Below are positions 1-12,000 of a stretch of 30,423 nt of DNA, piece after piece. The DNA is from a virus. The position numbers and the translations under genes are program-made. Where the stretch lies: the IMG/VR virus record IMGVR_UViG_3300031599_000028, positions 1-30,423 of that record, one strand, 5' to 3'. The stretch's first letter is position 1. The number at the start of each line of letters is the position of its first letter. The notes under the pieces were generated by a model. That model did no database searches, had not been told where the DNA came from, and saw only the letters and a program-made list of their open reading frames with translations.

Positions 1-3000
1 CCTACTAAAACTAGACAGATGGTTATTGAACAGTATGATGCTACTGCAACTACCCTTAATAATTTTCAAATTACTGCTTACGAAAAAGCAGGAAATCTAA
101 ATGACTTAGTAGTAAACGTTTATGTAGATAATAAATTAAAAGTTAACTTGCAAGATTACGAAATTGATAGAACAAATGGATTTGCAACAGTCCGATTTAT
201 TAAAGACTTAACTGTTGATCAAGTTATTAAAATTAAAACACATAGTTTAGCAAAGAAAACATCTAAAGGATATTATGAATTTCCGCATAATTTAGAAAGA
301 AATCCGTTAAACGAAGACATAACTGAATTTACATTAGGTGAAGTTATTGACCATGTAGATACAATGATTGAAGATGTACAAACTTTTAAAGGAGTGTATC
401 CAGGAAGAAGTAATTTAAGAGACGCTGGCGAAACAGATCATTTTGGTAAAAGATTTGTTAAACATAGTGGTCCTATTAATGTTCCTTTATATCATATAAC
501 AAATAAAGATTTTAATATTGTAAAAGCAATTAAATTTTCAAAGAATGAATATTCTAGATTTAAAAGAAAGTTTTTAGAAACAGCAAACAGTTTAGGTTAT
601 GATGGTCCTACAAAGCAGCATGTAGATAAAATTTTAAATCAACTTAACAAAGAAAAACTAAAGTCTGAACCGTTTTACTTCTCAGACATGTTAGGCTATG
701 GCGATGCAAATAGAATTGAATATACAGTTTTAGATGCAAAGACTAAAACTTATCCTATAACTTCTCCGTTTACGTTATCTTCACTTAGTGCTAAAACTAT
801 TAGCATTTATTTAAATGGAATCCAGTTAGTACATAGCAAAGATTATACATTTAATACTGATGGTTATGTTATTATAAGTGCTGTTATAGCTGAAGATGAT
901 ATTATAGAAATATACGAGTATGAAACAACTGATGGTAGTTTTATTGCTCCTACTCCTACAAAGTTAGGATTGTATCCAAAGTACAATCCAGAGCTAACAA
1001 TTGACGATGGCTATAGAGCAATAAGCACAAATGAAACAGGGCCTTTCAAGTTATACGGAGTCGAAACACAAACTACTAAAGTACATAACGGTAAAGTTGG
1101 ATGGTTTTATCCTTTATATACTTCTGAAGAAGAAGCAATTGCAGCAGATTCTGATTCTAGTGCAGACACAGGTTCCGCACACGAACATGTATTTGACGGA
1201 TTGTCCCAAATATTTTATATGCCGGCTACAGCATTTAATCATGCTGTACAAGATGATCTAACATACGAAGAATACCCAATTGGTATTGCTATGATTAGAG
1301 GACATGATGGTAGCTATATTAAAGCATATAAAGACTTTAGAGATAACTTATTATTAGATCTTGAAAGAAGAATTTTTAATAATATTAAAGTTGAATACTC
1401 AAAAGATTTACTTAATGTTGACGACTTTATAGGCGGCGAATATAAAACTAACGAATTTAGTAGAACAGAAATAGATAATACATTAGCTGGCGATTTTAAT
1501 CAATGGCTTAGATTAGTTAATGGTGCAGAATACACAGAACATAATTTTTATGATCCTAATGATAGTTTTACATTCAACTATGCAACTGCTAGTACTCCTT
1601 TAGGAAACGCAATGCCAGGCTTCTGGAGAGGAGCATATATGTATGCATATGGTACTGATAGACCAAATGCTACTCCTTGGGAAATGTTGGGGTTAACAAT
1701 GAAACCAACATGGTGGGAAACTACGTATGGTCCTGCTCCGTACTCCGGTGACAACTTAGTGTTATGGAGAGATTTAGAAGAAGGTAGAATTAAAGTACCA
1801 GGTAAGGCCGAAGTAGTTGACACAAAATATGCTAGACCTGGACTAACTAAACATATTCCTGTTGATAGCCAAGGAAAACTACGCTCTCCAAGAGATAGTG
1901 GATTTATTAGAGGCTTCTCAAGAAGAGATGCAATCAACGGATGGAAATTTGGCGATCATGGTCCAGTTGAAACCGCATGGAGAAGAAGTCCAGAATATCC
2001 GTTTGCAGTACTATTAGCTTTCTTATTAAACAAGCCTGCTAAAGTAATGGGACTAGGATTTGATGTATCAAGAACTAAGAGGAATTTAGTTAAGCAATGG
2101 GTACATTCAGATACTAATAAACCTATACAATTATCTACTACAAAATTACCTAACACATATAAAGACGATACTAGAGTATTAACCTGCGGACTTGTAAATT
2201 ACATTTACAATTTAGTATCAAGTGATGTATTAAGTGTTTACACAGATTATAAAAATAATCTTTTAAATCTAAAAAATCAATTAGGATTTAAGGTTGGTGG
2301 ATTTACTGATACTAGTAAATTTAATTTAATACTTGATAGTCGTTCTCCTACACTACAATTAGAACGAGACGGTATATTTGTTCCACAAGAAAGTTTTAAA
2401 GTTTTTAGTAATACTAGTAGTCCATTAGAAATGGTTACATATAGTGGTGTTTCTATTGAAAGAGCTGGCACTGGATTTATTGTTAGAGGTTATAATAATA
2501 CTACACCAAGTTTTGAATATTATAAACCAATACCTGGATCGTCAAAGATAACAGTAACAGTAGGCGGCATCTCAGAAGACACCCAAGAGTGGGCAGGAAG
2601 TACTTTTTACGAACGTGGAATGATTGTTCAATATAAGAGTGAATTTTATAGAGCAACAAAACAAGTTACTAGCGGAACAGCTTTTACTATTGACGGCTTT
2701 GTAAAATTAGATGAGTTACCAATTACAGGCGGACGTACTGCGTTTTTCTTTAAAGATTTTGATAATACAGAAGTATATAAGTTACAATACGGAACAAAGT
2801 TAAAAAACACACAAGAAGTAGTAGACTTTATGTTAGGCTATAATGCTAGACAAAAGGTATTAGGATTTACATTTAATGAAGTAGACTCTTTTAATAAGAA
2901 AGTTGAAAATTGGGAAAATACTGCAAGAGAATTTATGTTCTTTACAACACAGGGTTGGTCTGCAGGAACAATAATTACATTAAGTCCAGGCGCTTCAAAA

Positions 3001-6000
3001 ATACAATTTGATAGAGATTTTGTTGTTGTAGACAACTTATATGATAAGTTTTATGATTACAGCATATTAAAAGCAGATGGACAACCTTTACAAGCAGACT
3101 TTAATGGACTTATTAGAGACGGTAATTCGTTTGGACTAGCAGTAGGAGATACTAATGACGGTCTATACCATATAACTTTACCTCTTGTACAAAAAGAACA
3201 TGTTGTTTTATTAGATAACAAGACAGCATTTAGTGATATAATTTATGAACCTAAGTCTGGATATAGACAAGACCGTATTAAGGTTGCTGGCTACCGTACT
3301 GATGAATGGAATGGTGGGTTAAACTTACCTGGATTCTTATATGACGAAGCTATTATTACTGACTGGACACAATGGAAAGATTATAAAATTGGCGAAATAG
3401 TCAAATATAAACAATTCTATTATACAGCTAAAAATAACGTTCCTGGCTCAAAAGACTTTCAAGCAATAGTTTGGTTACAACTTAACGAAAAGCCAACACC
3501 AGAATTAACAGCTAATATGGATTATAAAGCAAATCAGTTTACTGATTTTTATGATTTAGATTCAGATGGATTTGATGACGAACAGCAACGTCTAGCTCAA
3601 CATTTAATTGGATACCAAAAACGACAATATCTTGCAAACATTATTAATGATGATGTGAGCCAGTTTAAATTCTACAGAGGATTTATAGCTGAAAAAGGTA
3701 CTATGAATTCTTTAACAAAATTATTTGAATCATTAGGCGACGGAACAAATTCTGCATTAGACTTTTATGAAGAATGGGCAATACAAACAGGTAGATTTGG
3801 AGCCACTAGTTCTATTAAGCAAGTTGAGTATTCTCTTAAAGAAGAGTTAATGACAGAAACTCCACAAGCATTTGAATTACTTAATACACTACCAAGTACA
3901 AACTATGATAAGGTTTATAGAATACTTCCAAACGATGTTTATGATAAAGAACAAGATTATGACCATGCACCGTTTCCAACAAAAGCAATTAGTTCTGCAG
4001 ATGAATATATTAAGACTGGTGGATATGTATCTGAAAAAGATGTTTCTTTTGTTGCTGGTTCTATACCTGAACTATCATTAGGCGATGTTAACTCTATTAA
4101 ACTTGGCGAATATATTTGGATAATCGAAACAGGAAAAGACACCTGGAGTGTGTATCAAATTGTTCCGGTAAGCTGTAATATTGTTGCGGCAACAGTAAGA
4201 ACAGATAAACTGTCAACTGATGGTATGCGTTTAATAGATTTAGAATTAGACACATGGGCAGATATTCCAGGTGACGGTATTAGACCTTTAATTGTCGAAA
4301 GTGATGTTATTGGCGCACTTGGTGCTGAAGCATTTAAACTTAATGGATTATATGCAGTTGATAAAGATGGCATTAATTTAAGTACAGTAACTATTAAAGC
4401 TGATGTAAATGTAGAAGTAGAAGATTTCTTAGATGAATCTTATCAAGTAGTAAAATTTAGACCAGTACGTAAAACATCAATAGACGATCTTAATGTAAGT
4501 CGTTATACTATGTATGATAAGCAAAGAATTTGGATTGATAGTTATAAAAATGACTGGGCAGTTTTTGAAAATAATCCAGTATACAAAACTAATCAAACAC
4601 TTTTTAATCCATCGGAATTTGATAGTACTGCACAACAGTTTAGTAAAAGTGTTACTATAACACGTGATAATAATAATGTATTTGTTGCAGCTCCCGGAGA
4701 CGGTACTGGTAAAGTAACTCACTATAAAAGAACAAACGAGAAAAATAATTTAGTACTTGACGATGTTATTGAAATAGCAAGTGACGATACTTTACTATCA
4801 ATTGCTACATCATCTAGATTTGGTGAAAGTGTTTCAGTAAGCCCAGATGGCGAATACCTAGCAATTGGTATTCCAAATGCAAGCGGCGTAAAAACAAAGT
4901 TCAAGAGTGTATTTGATAAAACACAAACATACACTAAAGGCGACATTGTAAAATATAGAGAAAGTTTATGGAAAGCTAATAGAGAAGTTCTTCCAGAGAT
5001 TGCTTCACAGCCCTTTACAACTTTCGATACGTATGTTAACTTAGCTGCATCTGCAGATGCAGACTCGACAACATTACAATTACTAGTTGCAGGTGATCCT
5101 GGACTAGCAAATAACACAGTAGATCATATGCTTGTTAGAGCTCCAAAAGATATGTACTTAGGTACATCACCTGGTGATACTCTTAGCCTTTATTGGAATC
5201 AACGTAGTTTTGCATATCCTACATTAACTAACTATCAACCTTTTGGTGGAGCAATAACTGAAATTACTGGAAACTTTATTACCGGTACTCATACTATTCA
5301 ACACAAAGTTGATCATATATTGTTTATTACAACATTTGTAACATTGCCTACAGTAGGACAAACAGTTACTACTACAACAGGTAGTGCTACAGTTTGCTAT
5401 GTAGGAACTAAACTAGATAGTGCAGTAGTTTATCTTAAAGATACAAATGGTATCTTTAGTGTTAGTGATGAGTTGTTTATTGATGAAACTATATTTGTTG
5501 GATTTTATACAGAAGCATCAACGTACAACACTAGTGAAGCAGTTGACGGTTTTTGGTATATTGCGACAGGCTTCCAATATTCAAATGCCGGTACATATTA
5601 TGACACAGGGCGTGGCTTAGTTTATGCTGACGCCAGATTAGCATCATCTGTAAGGACATTAAACACATATTCAAATATTCAACAATCAGTTGGAGACATT
5701 GGATCATATGTTAATAATAAAAACAGAGCTAGTTACATTGCTCAATTGTCATACAGAGGTGATCCAGGCGGAACAGAAGCAGATCAACTTAGTAACAAGT
5801 GGATAGTTAGAGGATCTAAAAGTTTTACTGATACTTTATCAATAAGCGATGAAGCTGAATTTAGAGTTTACAATCTTGATAACAGAGATATTGATGTTAC
5901 AACTTCAGGATTTACATTCGACATACTTAACAAAAAACAAACAGTTGTTGATCTTTGGGACGGCTATATTGATTTTACATATGACGAGTTTGACTTTGCT

Positions 6001-9000
6001 GGTAACGTGTTTGAACCTGTTATTGGTGACATAATTAGTGATGTACAAATACCTAACGATGGACAGGGTGGTCTTGCAATTACAACACAAACTACTAGTA
6101 CTGCTGAAGTTATGTTTTATCGTAGGAACTTTAATAGTGTAAGAGTTTACGTTAAGACACTTAGCGGCACTTGGTCACAATTAACTAATATTGGAAAGTA
6201 TTCTATACAACGTAATGCTAATACTGTAGCACGTGGCATAGCTGATGTTGGTCGTGTTATGGGAACAGTGGCAGATGTTGATAATGATATCTCAGTAGGT
6301 ACTAGTGTAATTGGTAAGTTAATTGTATTTGCACATAGCTCACAATTTGGTATAGTTGCTACTCCAGAAATAATTGATGAAGAATATTGGTTCTTTAATG
6401 AAAACACAGAGCAAGGAATTTCAAGATTACCTAATCCGCCATATAGTTTAAACAAAGACTATACACAAGTTTTCCATATTGCAGCTAATGCAGCTGGCAC
6501 AGCAAGTCCTAATGACGCAGGAGCAGTTGGAATCTATCGTCGACGAGATGATGGTATGTATACCAGGCAGTACTTAATAACTTCAGAGCATGAAACAGCA
6601 AATAGGAAATTTGGTAAAAAAGTTAAATTAGTACAAAAAGGTAACTATTACACGCTTGCAGTTTCAAGCGAAGGTTTAGGTACTAGAAACGACCCTGGAA
6701 GCATAGAAATTTACCGACATGGTTTTAAAAAATCACGAGCTGATTCATACAAAGGACCGTATCAACTTACAAGCTATGCACTAGGCGATATTGTCCTGCA
6801 TCAAGATGAGTATTACGAATGTATTAAAACTGCTGGCACCCTTAACTTTGTAACTGATCCTGTATATTGGGAAAATATTAGTTGGAAAAATGGTAAAGAT
6901 AGTAATTATAGAGGCGAATGGGATAACACTTATAGATACGAAAAAGATTCTGTAGTAGCATATAATGATGTATTGTACAAAGCTAAAACTAATATTGCGG
7001 CAGCCGCAGCTTGGGATACAGCGTTATGGGGAACTTTAACTAGCAATATTGACTATATTGGAATGTTGCCTAACAGAACTGCTAAAACCTTTTACGGAGA
7101 AGAAATATTTGATCCAATACAAAATATTCAACAGTTTAGCAAAGATTTTGATTTAAGTGCAGACGGTGATGTTTTAATTACTACAAGTGAACAAATTAAA
7201 ACAGACAGTTCACGAGATATTGCAATCGTTGTGTATAGAGAAGTAGGTGATAAATTTCAATTTTCACAAATAATTACTGAAGCTAATACACTAAATGGAT
7301 TTGCTGATAAGATAAGTCTAAATCCGCAAGGCACTAAAATTGCTGTAAGTTCTCCATTACGAGATACTACTCGAATTAATCAAGGTGTTGTTTTTATATA
7401 TAACCAAGATACAAACGGAATATTTGGAACAGTTACTAATGCACAGTTGGGAATCACAACAGCATCGCAAGTATTGCTTCCGCCACAGGATGAAGAATCT
7501 GAAAAGTTTGGATATAATGTAGAATTTGGCACAGGAACATTAGCGGTATCTAGTTTAAATGGCGATCAAAAGATCGACACTAGGTTTGACACTTATGAAA
7601 AAACATTAACTGATTCCTATCAGCTAGATGCAACTTCAACAAAGAAAGAAGTTCGTACTACTTTTGATAATAAGTTTACTTCGTTTAAAAACATTAAAAT
7701 AGATAAAGGCGTAGTTTACCTATACGAAACACTTGGCAACGATGTAACACAATCAGAAGTTATTACATATCCTTTAGTTGAAACTAATTTTGGCGAATAC
7801 ATTTATATAGAAGACAACCATGTGTATATTGGAATGCCACAACAATATAGTGATACTGTTAGAGGAGGATTAGTTGACTTTAGAAAATTACCTTCCTCAA
7901 CTGCATGGAAACAAATTAGAAGTAGTGTTACTCCAGTTGATGTAGATAAAATAAAAGGTACTTTTTTATATAATAAAAAGTCTAACCAAATTATTACATA
8001 CGTTGACTTTATTGATCCAGTACAAGGTAAGATTGCAGGAATAGCAGAACAAGAAATTGCGTTTAAAACTAGATATGATCCTGCATTTTATAATACAGGG
8101 CAAGTAGTAGATGATAATGTAGATCCTAATAGACACTGGGCTGAAAATTATGTTGGTAAAGTTTGGTGGAATATTGAAGCAGCTAGATTTGCTCATCCAT
8201 ATCAAGGAACAACTAATTTCCAAAAAAATACTTGGAATACACAACTTGAAGGATCAGTTATTAATGTTTATGAATGGGTTGAAAGTAAATTTTTGCCTGA
8301 TACATGGGACGGGTTTGCTGATACCGATGAAGGATTAGCTCAGGGTATTAGTGGTATTAGTTTACACGGAAATGAAAAATACACAACTAGACTAATTTAC
8401 GATAATGTAAGTAAATCGTTTAGTTCTTTATATTATTTCTGGGTAGAAAATAAGAAAACTGTACCAGCTATTAGAAACAGAAAGTTAAGCATTAGAAATA
8501 TTGCAGCACTTATTGCTGACCCACAGAGTCAGCAATATAGATATGTAAGTTTGTTAAGTAAAGATAAATTCCTTTTAACAAACTGTAACGATCTTATTGT
8601 TAATGACGATGTTGTTTTAAATATTAAATACACAAATGATAGCATTGATAAACAGCGTCAAAATCAACATAATCAATACCAAATATTAAGTAAAGGATTA
8701 GATACAAGTATACCTAACACAGATATACAACGTAAATGGTTTGATAGTTTAGTTGGATTTGATGTAAAATCACGGGCAGTGCCAAATGTTGATCTTCCTG
8801 TAAAGAGTCGTTACGGTGTACAAGACAGACCAAGACAAGGAATGTTTGTTAACAGGTTTGAAGCACTTAAACAGTTCATTGAAAGAGTGAATATAGTATG
8901 TAACCAAAACTTACTTGCTGATGAATATAATCTTGATGCGTTATCAAAGAAAGAACCGGTACCAACGTTATTAAGTGGAGAATATGATCATAAGATTAGT

Positions 9001-12000
9001 ACATATTCTGAAATAACATTTATTAGCACAAGTAAAGTTACTCCTGCAAAATTAACTCCAGTAGTATTAAATGGAAAAATTACTCGAGTTGATATAGTTG
9101 AATCAGGAAGAGGCTACAAAGTTGCTCCTAAAATTAAATTTGTAGGCGTTGGTGTAGATGCAGAAATAAAATTAACTATTGATACATTAGGAAAAATTAC
9201 TAGTGCTGTAGTAGAAAACCAAGGTACTGGATACAATGAAAGTACTACTATAAGTGTAAGAAGATATAGTGTACTTGTTGAATCTGATAGTACAGTGTTT
9301 AATAAATGGTCATTGTATTCTTGGAATGAAACAGATGGTAAATGGTTTAGAAGAAGCATACAAGATTACGATGTAACACAATTTTGGGATACAGTTGATT
9401 GGTATGCAACAGGATACAATCAGTTTACAGAAGTTGACAGCATTATTGCAGGCTCATACTTATTAACAAGTCTTGAGAATTCAATAGGCAATGTTGTTAA
9501 GATTAGCTCAGTAGGCGTAGGCGGTTGGCTACTATTAGAAAAAGTAGCAGATGAAGACACAGAAGATTATACTGTTAATTACAAAACAATTGGTAGACAA
9601 AATGGCACAGTACAATTTAATGATAAGTTATATGACTATGGTAAAAATACTGTAGGATTTGATAATAGAAGTTTTGATAGTTTCTTTTATGATAATACTC
9701 CATCTAAAGAATTAAGAATTATTTTAGAAGCTATTAGAGATAATATTTTTGTTGGAACATTAGCTGTAGAGTATAACGAATTATTTTTTGCATCATTACG
9801 TTATGTGCTTGCAGAACAAATCGGTGCAGACTGGTTATTTAAAACTAGCTTTGTTAAAGCTAAACACAATTTAGGTCCGTTATATCAAGATGTAACGTTT
9901 AATAACAATAATCTAGCAAACTATGAAGCATACATAAATGAAGTTAAGCCTTATAGTACAAACATAAGAGAATTTGTTAGTAACTATGCAAATACAGAAC
10001 CAACAAATAGTTCTGTAAGTGATTTTGATTTGCCACCAGAGTATAACAAAGCAAATAAAGCTATTGAACCAAGTGGCGCCCAAGTTATTAATGGTGTTAT
10101 TGTAAGTGCTCCTAATAGTTCACAAATTTATCCAAGAAAACATTGGGCAGATAATAACGCTTATCAGATTAAAGAAGTTAAAATTTCTAATCCAGGATCA
10201 GGATATACATATGCTCCTACTGTAAAAATAGTTAGCAGTGAAGGAACTGGTGCTACTGCTAGAGCGTATTTAGGTTATGGAAAAATTACTAAAATTGAAG
10301 TACTAACACCTGGTACAGGATACATTCAAAGTCCAGTAGTTACAATCGAAGGCCCGCAGTTAGAAGGAAGTATCAATGCCGCTGCTAGTGCTATATTAGG
10401 AAATGGAGTAGTTAGAAGTCCAAAGATTGTATCTAAGTTTGATAGAGTTTCTGGAAAAGTTTATTACTCATCATTAGAGCAAGTAGTAACACTTGAAGGC
10501 ACAGGAACACAAATAGTATATAACTTAGAATGGCCAATGGATCTTTCAAATTCAAAAGTTCAAGTTTGGATTGGTAAAGATAACACTACGTTAGTTGAGA
10601 AACTACGTAGTGAATATACATATAAAAATGTTGAAAATACTACAGCAGGTTATACTAGAGAGCAAGGTCGAATTACGTTTACTACACCACCGACGAATAC
10701 ATACAAAATTAAAATAAAATACTTTAGACCAATTAGTTTATTAAATGCTGAAGATAGAATTAATTTTGCATACAGTCCTGGCGCTAACATGTATGGCAAA
10801 GAACTGCAACAATTAATGACAGGCGTAGACTACGGCGGAGTTCAAGTACGTAGTTTTGAATTTGATAAACCATCAGGATGGGATACACAAGGTTGGTATT
10901 CCGATAGCTGGGATACGTTTGATAACACATTTGAAGATGAAGTTTTTTACTCGGATGGTTCAACAAATGCAGTACAATTAACTAAACCATTAGCTAATGG
11001 TATCATGTATAATTTCTATCTAAACGGAGTACGTATAGATGATCCAAACTATGATGCAAGTACATTAAATGATAACCCTACTGCAATTACAACTTCTATT
11101 ATTGGCGACGGCGTAACACAAGTACTTGATCTAGAGACAATGGGAATAAGAGTATTACCAAGTGATGTATTAGTTATTAGAAAAACAACTAGTGATGGTA
11201 GTGTATTACCAGATGCTGAAAGTTACGATACAGCATTAACTGGAGGCGACTTAGCATATAGTACAGCAACTGGCATAAAGTCAGAAGATATTATTGTTGA
11301 CGGTGACGGATTTGTAACACCAACTACTAGCGGAGGCCCTGAAGAATTAGTTCCAGGACAAGTTAATGATACATTAGATCTTAAAGTGTTTACTAGAGAT
11401 AGTGCAGGCCAAGGACTTATACATAGTCAAAGTTATATTATGGGTAATACGCTAACTTATAGTTTAGATGTTATTCCACGTACTTCGGCAGCGGTAATTG
11501 TTAAAGTAAATAATATTATTTTAAACCCAACACAATATACAATAAATTGGGCAAGTAATTCTGTAACACTTAATGCAAGTTCTGAAGGTGATGAACTTAA
11601 CATTATAGCAATGGCGCAAGGAACACAAAAAGTATTAGACTTTGGCCAAGGTGTTTCAGTAGCAGGACAAGCAGATTATTTAACTACTGTTGATTGGCAG
11701 AAAGACGTTAGTGTTTTTGTAAGTGTTAACGGTGTAGCTACTGACGTACAAATATTTAACAGTGAAGATAGTGGTGCTCCTATAGCTAAAGTTGGTATTA
11801 GATTTACTACACCAAGAGTAAGTAGTGGTGAAGTAATACATTATACGGTATTCAGCGATAAAACAAAAGTCAACTATAGTCAAGTTAGTAAAGATACGTT
11901 TACAGCAACTGGATCTTCATCACAGTTTACTTTATCTAGTACTCCATTTTATTCATTGCCCAATGAGCATAATATTATTGTAAAGATTGACAATAAAATT

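Noticed and set aside
4722-5117. 131-codon antisense open frame under the giant gene
   Set aside because: It is a mirror of FG-GAP-like coding sequence and carries no recognisable domain.
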